The notes beneath the pieces were generated by a model. The model did not search any database and had not been told where the DNA came from. It saw nothing but the letters and a program-made list of their open reading frames with translations. From GWF2-38-69 sp965228125 (lineage in GTDB: Bacteria; Verrucomicrobiota; Lentisphaeria; Victivallales; GWF2-38-69): 64,000 bases of DNA. Within the stretch, counting starts at the first letter, position 1; every line of letters begins with the position of its first letter. The stretch spans positions 2,170,001 through 2,234,000 of the forward strand of contig OZ245791.1 of assembly GCA_965228125.1 (NCBI GenBank). The letters run 5' to 3'. Shown one piece after another: positions 7,770 through 17,226 of the stretch. The position numbers and the translations under genes were made by a program.

Positions 7770-9152
7770 TTAGTCAACTTTATTTTCTATGGAGAAACAA
7801 ACTATTTGCTTTGTCTTGTTTGAAATCCTGGCCAGATCAGATCTTTTTATGCCGATAACCCAATAAATCTTGCCTTCATTATCGGACAGAAGAAGAATTT
7901 TTTTTCTTTCTGCGATTTTTTCATTTTGCAGAGTTTTACTGACTTTAATCTCCTTGTCATATCCGAACGGTGTAAATTTATCGCCGTCCTGTTTATATCT
8001 TACGATAAGTTTTTCAGGTAGAAGTTCTGCATCAAAATAGACAGATGCTTTATTTGTGGGTAATTGAAGCACATCTTTTATTGAGTCGACTTTAGCGGTC
8101 AGAGAATAATTTCCCATATCCAATTGTGAGTCAACTTGCCACTCCCAGAAAATATCTGGAGTTATATTAAGATTAGTATTATTTATTGAAAGAGTCATTG
8201 AATCATTGCGGATAGAAATAAATGTATTTTTATTAATTGGAATCAGTTTTCTTTCGGGATGATTATTACATAGTTCATGGTTCACTCTTTCGAGTAGATA
8301 TTTGGAAGGGATAAATTCATAACCAAGTTCATTAGTCAACCAGTATCGCAAGATTCTTGTTTTTAAAGCATTATGAAGACTGTTTATATATTTAACGCTT
8401 AATTGTTTGCCTATACTATTATTCTTAATTTCTTTAGCCGCACATTCTTCGACAAACTCAGCATCGCATTGGATGGCGGAGTAAGCAGAATTCAAAGAGG
8501 CCAGAGCATTTGGGATGTTTTCCTGTATAATAGGCAAGAGTTCATTCCTGATAAAATTTCTTCGTTGTGCAGTTTTTAGATTGGTGGAATCTATTCGCCA
8601 GTTGTTTATATCTAAAGAGCGGAGCAGGTTTTCTATTTGAGGTTTGGAAAAATCCAGTAGAGGCCTAAGAAAATTAACTCCATTGATTTTGGAAAAATAT
8701 CTTAGTGAAGTCAGCCCGGAAGAGTTTGAACCTCTCAATAGCCTTATAAAAAGGTTTTCAACCTTATCTCCCGAATGGTGTCCAAGTGCAACACAACTAT
8801 TTTCTGCAGATGCCAATTCAAACCATTTCTGCAAACGTAAGTGCCTTGCGGCTTCTTCTACCCCTTGATTAGGAAGTTTTGCTATCAGGACTTCGAGAGG
8901 AATCTCAAGATAGCTTATTCCAAATCTGAAGCAAAAATCTCGGCACCATTTTGCATCTTCAATACTTTCTTGCCCTCTTATCCCGTGTTCAAAATGTACG
9001 GCGGTAAGTTTAAAAGGATATGCTTTCTGAAGTTCTCTCAAAATCAGTAGCAGGGCAGTGCTGTCGGCTCCGCCGCTGAATCCCGCAAAAACCAATGTAT
9101 ATGCGTTGAAATCTATTTGGGAAGGTAATCTGGCAATAAAATTTTCTAACAT
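7770..9152 (-). CDS. tilS: tRNA(Ile)-lysidine synthase
   Basis: About 460 residues. The PP-loop ATP-pyrophosphatase motif SGGADS is at residues 26-31, followed by ALGHHSGDKVENLFIRLLRGS, the HxxDD-like segment of TilS. The NWRIDSTN and RRNFIRNELLP motifs are family-specific. A C-terminal TilS domain (VRYKQDGDKFTPFG ... IGIKRSDLARIS) is present. TilS converts cytidine 34 of the CAU-anticodon tRNA-Ile to lysidine. An upstream TTG at 9182 extends the frame by ten residues, but the ATG at 9152 places SGGADS at the usual distance. It follows nadC on the same strand. Confidence 0.93.
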   Translation of the reverse strand: MLENFIARLPSQIDFNAYTLVFAGFSGGADSTALLLILRELQKAYPFKLTAVHFEHGIRGQESIEDAKWCRDFCFRFGISYLEIPLEVLIAKLPNQGVEEAARHLRLQKWFELASAENSCVALGHHSGDKVENLFIRLLRGSNSSGLTSLRYFSKINGVNFLRPLLDFSKPQIENLLRSLDINNWRIDSTNLKTAQRRNFIRNELLPIIQENIPNALASLNSAYSAIQCDAEFVEECAAKEIKNNSIGKQLSVKYINSLHNALKTRILRYWLTNELGYEFIPSKYLLERVNHELCNNHPERKLIPINKNTFISIRNDSMTLSINNTNLNITPDIFWEWQVDSQLDMGNYSLTAKVDSIKDVLQLPTNKASVYFDAELLPEKLIVRYKQDGDKFTPFGYDKEIKVSKTLQNEKIAERKKILLLSDNEGKIYWVIGIKRSDLARISNKTKQIVCFSIENKVD

Positions 9153-9183
9153 AAGTACTAACGGACAAAATATTTGTGGCAAA

Positions 9184-10056
9184 TTACATTTCCAGAGATA
9201 TGTCTATTGCCCTGACTGAGTGTGTCAGTGCGCCTACTGATATGAAGTCGACACCTATTTTGGCTATTGAGGGGATTCGTTCGATGGTAATTCCTCCGCT
9301 AGCTTCAAGGCGAGTTTTACTGTGTTTGTTCATTTTTACAGCTTGGGCCATTTCTTCATTGGTCATGTTGTCCAAAAGTATATATTCAGGGCTCTCTTTC
9401 AATATGACTTCAAACTCCTCCAAAGTATCTGCTTCTACTTCAATCTCAAGAGAAGGGTAAGCTGTTCTGGCTTTTCTTATGGCTTCTGCTATTCCTCCTA
9501 ATCCTTCAAGTCCTGCGATAGCGCGGTGATTGTCTTTTATCATTATTCTATCATAAAGCCCGATTCTGTGGTTTGTCCCTCCACCTGCAGCTACAGAGTA
9601 TTTTTCAAGGTTTCTCCAGCCAGGAGTGGTTTTTCGGGTGTCAAGTATTTTGGTGTTTGTTCCTTCTACGGCTTTGACATATCTGTTGGTTACTGTGGCA
9701 ATTCCGCAAAGTCGTTGAAGGAAGTTTAACGCAGTACGCTCAGCAGTAAGGATAGATCTTGCCTTTCCCGTAACAGAAGCCATGCATCCGCCTTTTGGTA
9801 CCGAGTCGCCGTCATTTACCAGAGATATCCATTTCAAGTTTGGATCAACAGCTTGGAATACAGCTTTTGCTACTTCCAGTCCTGCGCAAACACAGTTTTC
9901 CCTTGTAACAAACTTTGCTTCTTTTACTACGCTTTCCGGTATAACAGATATACTAGTTGTATCTCCGTTGCTGTTTAGATCTTCTTCAAGAGCCATTGCG
10001 ATCAGCTTTTCAATTCTCTTATAATCGAGTTCAGGCATATGCTTTCTTGTATTCAT
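9184..10056 (-). CDS. nadC: Nicotinate-nucleotide pyrophosphorylase (carboxylating)
   Basis: About 290 residues. It converts quinolinate and PRPP to nicotinate mononucleotide in de novo NAD synthesis. Landmarks are MALEEDLNSNGDTTS near the N-terminus, RTALNFLQRLCGIAT, the catalytic DTRKTTPGWRNLEKYSVAAGGG, HRIGLYDRIMIKDNH, and LEASGGI at the end. The frame is open up to 10149, but that extension runs through the terminator of the upstream gene. I therefore prefer the ATG at 10056, which has GGAG ahead of it; 10071 is also possible. No nadA or nadB is in the window. Confidence 0.93.
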   Translation of the reverse strand: MNTRKHMPELDYKRIEKLIAMALEEDLNSNGDTTSISVIPESVVKEAKFVTRENCVCAGLEVAKAVFQAVDPNLKWISLVNDGDSVPKGGCMASVTGKARSILTAERTALNFLQRLCGIATVTNRYVKAVEGTNTKILDTRKTTPGWRNLEKYSVAAGGGTNHRIGLYDRIMIKDNHRAIAGLEGLGGIAEAIRKARTAYPSLEIEVEADTLEEFEVILKESPEYILLDNMTNEEMAQAVKMNKHSKTRLEASGGITIERIPSIAKIGVDFISVGALTHSVRAIDISLEM

Positions 10057-10110
10057 TTCAAAGATCTCCATGATTAATAATTCACGTAGATTATATCTCT
10101 TTTTCAGCCA

Positions 10111-10144
10111 ATAAAAAAGCGGTTCCTCAAGAAAAAGGAACCGC
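10111..10144 (-). terminator. Rho-independent terminator of the MFS permease gene
   Basis: On the minus strand GCGGTTCCT-like arms (10144-10136 and 10127-10119, 9 bp perfect) enclose an 8-base loop and are followed by six T (10118-10113). It lies 22 bases after the permease stop and upstream of nadC. Confidence 0.9.
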
Positions 10145-10166
10145 CTCACTTGAGTTTAATCAAAAA

Positions 10167-11435
10167 TTAGTGATGGACACTGGTCATTTCAGCAGGATTG
10201 TGCTTATGTTTGAAGAGCAAAGCAAACAGTACGCCGATTATCAATGCGTAACTAGCAAATACTACCCATACGCCATTCCAGCCCTGCCAGCGAATAACGC
10301 CTTCGGCATTGGTATAAAATGCGGTGATAGCCCAACCGCTTAGTGAGCTTCCCAGAACTGCTCCAATCCCGTTTGTCATAAACATGAAGAGTCCCTGAGC
10401 GCTTGCGCGGATGCTTGGAGGAGCATTTAGTTCAGTATATAGAGATCCTGATATATTGAAAAAGTCAAAAGCTGCGCCATAGATGATACAAGATAAAATA
10501 ATCATCCATAAACCACTTGTTGCATCAGGGTTTCCGAATCCGAATAAACCGAAACGGAAGACCCATGCAAACATACTCATTAACATAACTTTCTTTATTC
10601 CGAAACGGCGCAGGAAGAATGGTACCAGCAGTATCATAAATGTTTCAGACATTTGAGATATCGACATTATTATTGCCGGGAATTTTACAGCTATACACTG
10701 TTTATATGCAGCGACAGCGCCAAAACTGTGGAGGAATACATCGCCGTATGCATTGGTAAGCTGAAGAGCGCCTCCAAGTAACATTGAGAAGAAAAAGAAC
10801 AACGCCATCTTATAACTTTTGAAAAGTTTGAAGGCTTCTAATCCCAAAGTGCTGACCAGCGAACCACCAACGCTCTTTGCAAGAGGAGGGCATTTTGGCA
10901 TTGTGAAGGCATAGATACCAAGGATTATCGCAGCTCCGGCAGCGATGTAGAACATCATAGGTGAAGTTTCGAAATGGAGAAGGCTTATAGTCCACATAGC
11001 TACGATGAATCCGATTGTACCAAATACGCGGACAGGTGGATACTCTTTTACAATGTTCATACCCGCTTCTTCCATAGACGCGTAAGAGATTGTGATAGAC
11101 AATCCAATAGTAGGCATGTAGAAGCACATATTAACAAGCATTACCCAGAAAACTGTAAAGGGGTCGGGGCAATGAGGCACAATGCATAGCATTATAGCGC
11201 CGCAAATATGGAAAAACCCATATAGTTTTTCAGCGTTTACCCAGCGGTCTGCTATAATTCCGGCTATTGTTGGCATAAACAGCGAAGCTATGCCCATAGT
11301 AGCAAAAATTGCACCGAATTGAGTTCCATCCCAGTGTTGAGTCCCGAACCACCATGCAGCAATGGTCATCATCCATGCTCCCCACACATAGAACTGCAGG
11401 AATTGCATTATTGCGATTTTAGTTTTTAGTCCCAT
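10167..11435 (-). CDS. MFS transporter, nucleoside:H+ symporter (NupG-like) family
   Basis: 422 residues with about 12 hydrophobic segments, of inner-membrane type. The N-terminus IMQFLQFYVWGAWMMTIAAW and the loop ADRWVNAEKLYGFFHICGA are typical of the nucleoside:proton symporter family (NupG/XapB-like) found in Bacteroidota and PVC bacteria. PPVRVFGTIGFIVAMW is a second family landmark. Substrate assignment to nucleosides comes from family membership only. AAGGAGA precedes the ATG, and a strong terminator follows, so the gene is monocistronic. Confidence 0.8.
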   Translation of the reverse strand: MGLKTKIAIMQFLQFYVWGAWMMTIAAWWFGTQHWDGTQFGAIFATMGIASLFMPTIAGIIADRWVNAEKLYGFFHICGAIMLCIVPHCPDPFTVFWVMLVNMCFYMPTIGLSITISYASMEEAGMNIVKEYPPVRVFGTIGFIVAMWTISLLHFETSPMMFYIAAGAAIILGIYAFTMPKCPPLAKSVGGSLVSTLGLEAFKLFKSYKMALFFFFSMLLGGALQLTNAYGDVFLHSFGAVAAYKQCIAVKFPAIIMSISQMSETFMILLVPFFLRRFGIKKVMLMSMFAWVFRFGLFGFGNPDATSGLWMIILSCIIYGAAFDFFNISGSLYTELNAPPSIRASAQGLFMFMTNGIGAVLGSSLSGWAITAFYTNAEGVIRWQGWNGVWVVFASYALIIGVLFALLFKHKHNPAEMTSVHH

Positions 11436-11540
11436 AGTAGATTATCTCCTTACTTGTTTTTTATATTTTATTGTTTGGGATGTACATAAGATTATATATG
11501 TAGTTGTCAATAATAAACTGGTTTCTTTACAAAAATGTTA

Positions 11541-11885
11541 TCAGTATTCATTGTATTTTCTGGATGAACCTTTGCATTTCTCAACAGGGTATTTTAGCGC
11601 GTTTTTCTTAAATTTTTCATTGGCGGCATCTAAAATATTTACCCCCAAAACCCCTGATATTCGTAGCAGATAAATAAAAATATCGCCGAGTTCATCTTTT
11701 ACTTTTGAGAGTTTTTCTTCGTCCAGATTACGGCTTTGTTCTTCAGTCAGCCACTGAAATTCTTCGATTAGTTCGGCGGCCTCTCCTATGAGAGCCATGG
11801 ATAGGTTTTTCGGTGAATGATATTGATCCCAGTCCCTTTCCAGAGCAAATTCTCTTATTTTTCTTTCCAGAGTTTTTAAATCCAT
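11541..11885 (-). CDS. MazG-like nucleotide pyrophosphohydrolase
   Basis: 114 residues. It is an all-alpha NTP pyrophosphohydrolase of the short MazG/RS21-C6 (dCTPase) type. The metal-binding pattern is GEAAELIEEFQW ... KVKDELGDIFIYLL (ExxE and ExxD). ERDWDQYHSPKNLSMALIGEA is typical of the subfamily that cleans up non-canonical or excess dNTPs. It starts 5 bases after the ECF T-component stop codon, so it may be the last gene of the ECF operon, although no functional link is obvious. Confidence 0.85.
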   Translation of the reverse strand: MDLKTLERKIREFALERDWDQYHSPKNLSMALIGEAAELIEEFQWLTEEQSRNLDEEKLSKVKDELGDIFIYLLRISGVLGVNILDAANEKFKKNALKYPVEKCKGSSRKYNEY

Positions 11886-11890
11886 ATGCT

Positions 11891-12721
11891 TTAAAACAAT
11901 TTGTAATTGAAGGTGTTGGCAAATTCTATTTTATAAAAAATTAAAACTGCAAAAATCCCAAGAGAAACAACGACAGAGATAACATCTCGGATTGTAAATC
12001 TTGTCTGATTGTACCAAGTTCTTTTTCTTTCTTTCCCAAAACTCCTTAAATCCATGGCGTTAGTTATGTTATCTATTCTAAAAAGGGCTGAGTTTATAAG
12101 GGGAGTCATGATGCCGAAGAGGTTTTTAATCCTCTTCCGGAATGACTTTTCATCCTTTCCGAAACTAATGCCGCGGGCTGCCTGGGCATACGAAATAGTT
12201 TTAAATTCATTTTGAATATCGGGAAAATATCTGAATATGATATTAAAAGTATAGGCAAGCTTATATGGGATTCCAATACTATTCAAACTCGAAGCAAACT
12301 CGCTTGGGTGAGTAGTAAAGATGAAAATCAACGCTATTGGAAGAAGGGAAAGATATTTTAGAGAAATAACCAGTACATACATGCATGTTTCAAAGTAAAT
12401 TTTAAATCCGGCAATGTTCAGAAGCAATGTTTCATGCTCGGAAAGCTTTACTCCATAGTCAGGTGCTATGAGGATTATAAAGAAGGCGTTAATGAGGTTG
12501 AATATAACAACAGCTATGAATAGATTCCTGACAATATGAAAAGGTATTTGTGAGCGGCTTACCATAAGAATGCCTGTTGCGAGCAAGAGCAGCCCCATTC
12601 TCAGATCCAGGAAGGCAAAAACCGTTATGGACCATAAAATGAAAATAAGTAATTTCACAGTTGGGTTGAGTTTGTGAAAGAATGAATCACCATTGATATA
12701 AAGAGAACCGAATTTGCTCAT
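11891..12721 (-). CDS. ecfT: ECF transporter transmembrane component (EcfT)
   Basis: 276 residues with several hydrophobic segments. NPTVKLLIFILWSITVFAF at the N-terminus and AQAARGISF with the following basic stretch (the Ala-Arg-Gly coupling motif, here QAARGI) identify the EcfT/CbiQ family. The second ARG-like coupling helix appears as NAMDLRSFGKERKRTW. The start overlaps the fused ATPase gene by 4 bases (ATGA). It is the membrane scaffold that couples ATP hydrolysis to the substrate-binding S component. Confidence 0.88.
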   Translation of the reverse strand: MSKFGSLYINGDSFFHKLNPTVKLLIFILWSITVFAFLDLRMGLLLLATGILMVSRSQIPFHIVRNLFIAVVIFNLINAFFIILIAPDYGVKLSEHETLLLNIAGFKIYFETCMYVLVISLKYLSLLPIALIFIFTTHPSEFASSLNSIGIPYKLAYTFNIIFRYFPDIQNEFKTISYAQAARGISFGKDEKSFRKRIKNLFGIMTPLINSALFRIDNITNAMDLRSFGKERKRTWYNQTRFTIRDVISVVVSLGIFAVLIFYKIEFANTFNYKLF

Positions 12722-14430
12722 AGGAACTCTCCTTTTGAAGCGATAAACCTATTAATAAGAGTTTCTCTGTCAACGTCTGCCGCATCGGCAAGTGCTGTCA
12801 GGGAAAGTTCCTTTAAATTTGCTTTTTTAAGGACATTACTCATTGTAAAAATAGTGCTTGGTTTGTCATCAGCTATTTTTTCTCCGTCAGCGATAACTAT
12901 GCTTCGGGATGAATATTCTACTGCCAGATAAAGATCATGCGTAATAAGAATGACTGCTATGCCTTGTTCAGAAAGAGACTTGACAAATTTCATAAAGAGT
13001 TTATAGGACATAAAATCCTGCCCTGCTGTGGGCTCATCCATTATCATTATTTTGGGATTTAGTGTCAGGATAGAGCCTATGGTAACTCTCTTTTTCTGTC
13101 CGTAACTAAGGGCACAGACAGGCCAATTTCGATACGGCCAGAGTTCGCAAATTTTAAGTGCCGATTCAACTTCTTTGTTGATTGTGTCTTTCGAATGCCT
13201 CAAGCTTTTTAGACCCAATTCCATTTCATCCCGAATCATGCCTTTTACTATCATTGAGTTTGGATTTTGCATTATCAGCCCAATATCCTGGCCTCGTCTT
13301 TTTAAACTCCAATGTGTAATATCTTCATTGTAAAGCGATATCTTACCTGAGTCAGGTTTGAGTATCCCATTTATGAGGAATGAAAGTGTGGATTTTCCTG
13401 TTCCGTTATTGCCTAACAGAGTAACGATTTCCCCTTTTTGTATTTCGAAAGATATATTTTTAAGGACTGGCTTCTTCTTGTCGTAGGAGAAAGAGATATT
13501 GTCTATCTTAAGAGCTGTTTCTGATCTCTGTTTATAGTTTGGAGTGGTGTTAGCGTCAGAATTTGAACAGTATGCCGTAATTTTATTCTTAATGTTTTCA
13601 TCTATGGACTGGACTGCGCTTGAAATATCTGAGATGTTTTTCCCTTTCAAATCAATCCCTGCATAATGCATGACATCTATATATAATGGCTCTCTTATTC
13701 CTAACTTTTCGAAAATTCCTGAAGATAGAACTTCTGCAGGAGTTCCGATTTTTTCAATTTTCCCTTGTTCGACAACTACGATTTTATCAATGCCGCACTC
13801 AAGCATTTCTTCTATTCTATGTTCTACTACGACTATTGTTTTTCCGGTAGCCTTGTTTATTTCTTCAATGAGATTGACCACATTTTTTCCTGAGGCTGGA
13901 TCGAGATTAGCAAGGGGTTCATCAAAAACCAGTATTTTTGGAGAAGAAGTCAAAATCCCGGCAAGGGAAACCCTCTGCTTCTGTCCGCCTGAGAGTTCGT
14001 AAGGATTTCTCTCCAAAAATTTTTCCATTCCGACCATGCTAAGGCATTGCACGACTTTTTCCTTCATTTCATTAACAGCAATGGCGTTATTTTCCATTGA
14101 AAAAGCAACATCTTCCCCGACAGACATTCCTATGAATTGGGAGTCTTGATCCTGAAGAATAGTTCCTACTTTTTTGCTGATTTCAAAGATGCTTGTTTTG
14201 TGGGGATGAATTCCGGAAATGGTTAAATCTCCTTCTATATCACCGTCACTGGCAAATGGAATCATCCCATTCAAGCAGTGGAGTAAGGTGGATTTTCCCG
14301 AACCGCTTCGACCGGTAATTAGAACTTTTTCGCCTTCAAAAATTTCCAGATTTACAGATTTTAAGCTGTATTCCTGAAGGGATTGGTATTTAAAACTGAA
14401 GTTTTCAAATTTAATAATAGGCAATTTCAT
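12718..14430 (-). CDS. ECF transporter ATPase, fused A-A' double ABC domain
   Basis: 570 residues, two ABC ATPase domains in one chain. Domain 1 has Walker A GRSGSGKST, signature LSGGQKQR and Walker B ILVFDEPLANLD. Domain 2 has Walker A GNNGTGKST, an altered signature LSYGQKKR and Walker B IMIMDEPTAGQD. Both keep a switch His (VVVEHR and ILITHD). In most bacteria the two ATPases are separate genes (ecfA1 and ecfA2); the fused form is the YkoD-like arrangement. It lies between ecfS and ecfT, with no gap to the former and a 4-base overlap with the latter. Confidence 0.9.
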   Translation of the reverse strand: MKLPIIKFENFSFKYQSLQEYSLKSVNLEIFEGEKVLITGRSGSGKSTLLHCLNGMIPFASDGDIEGDLTISGIHPHKTSIFEISKKVGTILQDQDSQFIGMSVGEDVAFSMENNAIAVNEMKEKVVQCLSMVGMEKFLERNPYELSGGQKQRVSLAGILTSSPKILVFDEPLANLDPASGKNVVNLIEEINKATGKTIVVVEHRIEEMLECGIDKIVVVEQGKIEKIGTPAEVLSSGIFEKLGIREPLYIDVMHYAGIDLKGKNISDISSAVQSIDENIKNKITAYCSNSDANTTPNYKQRSETALKIDNISFSYDKKKPVLKNISFEIQKGEIVTLLGNNGTGKSTLSFLINGILKPDSGKISLYNEDITHWSLKRRGQDIGLIMQNPNSMIVKGMIRDEMELGLKSLRHSKDTINKEVESALKICELWPYRNWPVCALSYGQKKRVTIGSILTLNPKIMIMDEPTAGQDFMSYKLFMKFVKSLSEQGIAVILITHDLYLAVEYSSRSIVIADGEKIADDKPSTIFTMSNVLKKANLKELSLTALADAADVDRETLINRFIASKGEFL

Positions 14431-14991
14431 TTATGGCTCTATTTTTAAATTGGATTTTTTCTTGTTTGTTCTGGCAAAACTCAAAACTACAGGCATGGCA
14501 AGAAAAAGGAAAACAAGTGAGTTTGTAATGAAGATAACCACAACCTGAAAGAATATTTTTACGGGAGGTTCTCCCATTAGTATTATGTCTGTGATTCCTG
14601 AAAACAGATAGCCTGCGAGAAATCCCGCCACACCTAAACAACAAAGCACAGCAATATGGAATTTAGAGCATAATCCCAGCCTGAGATTAAAATTTCTAAA
14701 AAGGTATATCATGCCGCAAAACAAACCGAATATCCCGGAGGATAACTCCCAATTCCACCAGATTCCCCATCCGGCTAGCATATCCGTGAGCATATGTCCC
14801 AGAAAGCCTGAGAGGAAACCCACAAGAGGGCCGAAATAAACTGCGAAGATTGTAAGAATAATTAGTGAAGGGCGTATTTGAACATTGGGCCCGAAAGGAA
14901 TCCCGACAAGCCCTGTGATCCCGTATAATGCAGCACCGATACTTATAGTGACGACTGTCCGCGTCTTAAAATCAAAAATTTTCTGCAACAT
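14431..14991 (-). CDS. ECF transporter substrate-binding S component (UPF0397/PF07155-like)
   Basis: 186 residues, about six hydrophobic helices. The segment IGAALYGITGLVGIPFGPN, then FAVYFGPLVGFLSGFLGHMLTDML and GIWWNWELSSGIFGLFCG, is the pattern of the UPF0397 / ECF-ribofla_trS family. Pfam links that family to riboflavin-type vitamins, but the true substrate is not established. It is the first gene of the S-AA'-T operon, so this is a dedicated (group I) ECF transporter. I see no riboswitch fold in the 110-base gap upstream. Confidence 0.82.
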   Translation of the reverse strand: MLQKIFDFKTRTVVTISIGAALYGITGLVGIPFGPNVQIRPSLIILTIFAVYFGPLVGFLSGFLGHMLTDMLAGWGIWWNWELSSGIFGLFCGMIYLFRNFNLRLGLCSKFHIAVLCCLGVAGFLAGYLFSGITDIILMGEPPVKIFFQVVVIFITNSLVFLFLAMPVVLSFARTNKKKSNLKIEP

Positions 14992-15103
14992 GTTATCCTT
15001 ATTGGATATTTAAGATATGAACTCTATCATAAAACAGATTATAGTGCTGTACAAAAGGGTTTGAGAAGTCCTAAAAAGAAAAATTATAAAAAGAGCTGTA
15101 TAT

Positions 15104-16546
15104 TTGCAGCCTTATGAACTCTTTCTTTATGGGTATTGGATATTCTCATACATTCGGCTATGGTACTTACCAAGAAAAACGATTATTACAGGAAAGAAAA
15201 ATTTGCTAAACAAACTGAAAAAGAAATTGCTTGAGTTTTTTGTTAAAAAACCAGAGCCGATTGTAAAACATACCACCGCACATAAGAAAGAATTTATCCA
15301 TAGCCCCAAATCTCGGCCAAGCCCGAAGCCAAACCACTTGGCGGCAACCCCCAAGAGCTTGCCAAAATTGCATGTAGTTCCCGAACTAGAAGGAGCTGTA
15401 AGGTTTACTGATTTTAAGCTGGATGAGAGAATTCTGATTGGATTACAGAGTGTCAAGTTTAAATACTGCACCCCTGTTCAAAAAGAAACGATACCGCATT
15501 TATTGGAGAGAAGGGATGTTTCGGTAAAAGCGCAGACGGGTACGGGCAAAACAGCTGTTTTCCTGATATCGATTTTTGACTATCTTCTGAAGAATCCATT
15601 GAAAGTTAAACAGGCCGGTTTTTGCAGGGTTTTGATTATTGCTCCCACAAGGGAACTGGTTATGCAGATATTTAGTGATGCCCATAAACTGGGTAAGTAT
15701 TGCAAACTCAATAATGTGGTTGTTTACGGCGGCATGGACTATAAAAAACAGATGAACAGTTTGAATAAACCTATAGATATATTGATAGGAACTCCGGGAA
15801 GGCTGCTTGATTTTGCTTCAAAAAGAGCCCTGAATTTATCAAGGTCGGAGATCTTTGTGATAGATGAAGCTGACAGAATGCTGGATATGGGCTTTATTCC
15901 TGATGTTTCAAGAATAGAAAGAGGAATGCCCGGCACAAATAAAAGGCACACAATGCTTTTTAGTGCGACTTTGACAAAAGAGGTGAGGTTTCTTATAAAT
16001 AAGTGGCAAAAAGACCCCGTGACTATCGAATTGGAGGATGAAACAGCTGTTCCGTCACCTATAGAACAGCAATTTTACAGCGTGACAGGAGACAGGAAAA
16101 CTTCTTTTCTCATATGGCTGCTGGAGAAATATCAAATGGAAAAGATTTTGATTTTCGTTAATACAAAAGACCAGACTTTCAAACTGAAAAAGTCTCTTGA
16201 AAAGTACAATTATGAGTCTGAAATCTTGTCCAGTGATATTCTTCAGAAGAAAAGGATTAAGACCCTTAATGATTTTAAATCAGGGAAGATGCCGATCATT
16301 ATAGCAACCGATGTCGCATCCAGAGGCATTCATGTAGATGATGTTTCCCATGTGATAAATTACGATATTCCCGAGAGGGCTGAAGATTATATTCATAGAA
16401 TAGGGCGAACAGGAAGGGCAGGGCGAAAAGGCGTTTCAGTCAGTTTTGTATGTGAGTATGGTTCTTATTCCATTCCTGAGATAGAAAAGACTTTAGGGTA
16501 TGAAATAAAATGCACTCAGCCGGAAGCTGACATGTATAAATACTAA
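15104..16546 (+). CDS. DEAD-box RNA helicase (RhlE/RhlB-like)
   Basis: 480 residues from the TTG at 15104. Motif I is AQTGTGKT (143-150), Ia is APTRELVMQ, II is IDEADRML, III is FSATL, and VI is YIHRIGRTGRAGR. The Q-motif (FKYCTPVQ) precedes motif I. The first 100 residues are basic and proline-rich, and no ATG occurs in frame there. A TTG at 15203, preceded by AGGAAAG, is an attractive alternative start that would drop 33 residues. The family unwinds RNA in ribosome assembly and mRNA decay. It stands alone. Confidence 0.92.
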   Translation: MQPYELFLYGYWIFSYIRLWYLPRKTIITGKKNLLNKLKKKLLEFFVKKPEPIVKHTTAHKKEFIHSPKSRPSPKPNHLAATPKSLPKLHVVPELEGAVRFTDFKLDERILIGLQSVKFKYCTPVQKETIPHLLERRDVSVKAQTGTGKTAVFLISIFDYLLKNPLKVKQAGFCRVLIIAPTRELVMQIFSDAHKLGKYCKLNNVVVYGGMDYKKQMNSLNKPIDILIGTPGRLLDFASKRALNLSRSEIFVIDEADRMLDMGFIPDVSRIERGMPGTNKRHTMLFSATLTKEVRFLINKWQKDPVTIELEDETAVPSPIEQQFYSVTGDRKTSFLIWLLEKYQMEKILIFVNTKDQTFKLKKSLEKYNYESEILSSDILQKKRIKTLNDFKSGKMPIIIATDVASRGIHVDDVSHVINYDIPERAEDYIHRIGRTGRAGRKGVSVSFVCEYGSYSIPEIEKTLGYEIKCTQPEADMYKY

Positions 16547-16586
16547 ATTTTGTAAAGTATTTTTACTCTGCAAGACGGGCGTGGTA

Positions 16587-17162
16587 TTAGGGTTCTGTGA
16601 GAATTTGTAGAGCTGAATTTTTGATATTATTATCTGAATTCCAGTCAGTACCCGAAAAACCTGTCACATGTCCATCAGCGAATAGGACATTGCCGAAAGA
16701 AGCACGATTTTTGGTGTCTTTCTTGTTAGCGAATATGCCGCTGTCTGGTTGGACATTTTTCATGCTTAAAGAACCATCTGATGAAGTGTAGCAGTAATTG
16801 CTGTATCCTGTGGCAGGATCCCAAGTGTTCGATAAATTTGTGTTATTCATTGACGGGTCGAGTAAAACTTTTGAATCTTTTATCTCGTATTCAAGTAGAT
16901 AAACGGAATTTCCCATAATTCCATCTGTTCCTCCTTCAGCATCAATAGGAGCACCGCCATCGTCTTTGTAAGGGAAATTTTCAGTATAATCCTGTGTATA
17001 TGCAATCATAGCTGTACCGATCTGTTTTAAATTGGATGCTGAAGAGACTCGTCGGGCCTTTTCCCTTGCCTGATTCAAGGCTGGAAGAAGCAATGATGCA
17101 AGGATTGCTATAATTGCAATTACTACTAACAACTCAATGAGCGTAAACCATTTGTTCTTCAT
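16587..17162 (-). CDS. Type II pseudopilin-like protein with H-x9-DG C-terminal motif
   Basis: 191 residues from the ATG at 17162, which has a GGGGA Shine-Dalgarno; the frame extends to a TTG at 17180. The N-terminus MKNKWFTLIELLVVIAIIAILASLLLPALNQ is a prepilin signal: short basic leader, F/T-L-I-E cleavage site with Glu at +5, then one hydrophobic helix. NLKQIG follows. The C-terminus has GNVLFADGHVTGFSG, the H-x9-DG signature common in Lentisphaerota, Planctomycetes and Verrucomicrobia. The mature protein should be membrane-anchored or assembled into a pseudopilus. A close paralogue lies at 23141-23725. Confidence 0.88.
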   Translation of the reverse strand: MKNKWFTLIELLVVIAIIAILASLLLPALNQAREKARRVSSASNLKQIGTAMIAYTQDYTENFPYKDDGGAPIDAEGGTDGIMGNSVYLLEYEIKDSKVLLDPSMNNTNLSNTWDPATGYSNYCYTSSDGSLSMKNVQPDSGIFANKKDTKNRASFGNVLFADGHVTGFSGTDWNSDNNIKNSALQILTEP

Positions 17163-17197
17163 TCGTCCCCATGATGTCAATAAAATTTATGGACAAG

Positions 17198-17226
17198 AGT
17201 ATAACCTTTGAAATATGAAGTATCAA
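17198..17226 (-). promoter_or_regulatory. Predicted sigma-70 promoter of the first pseudopilin
   Basis: On the minus strand, TTGATA (17226-17221) and TATACT (17203-17198) are separated by exactly 17 bases. The predicted start of transcription is about 30 bases before the ATG at 17162. Confidence 0.6.

Noticed and set aside
10057..10149. 31-residue N-terminal extension of NadC
   Set aside because: It is read through the terminator hairpin of the upstream permease gene and has no counterpart in the family.
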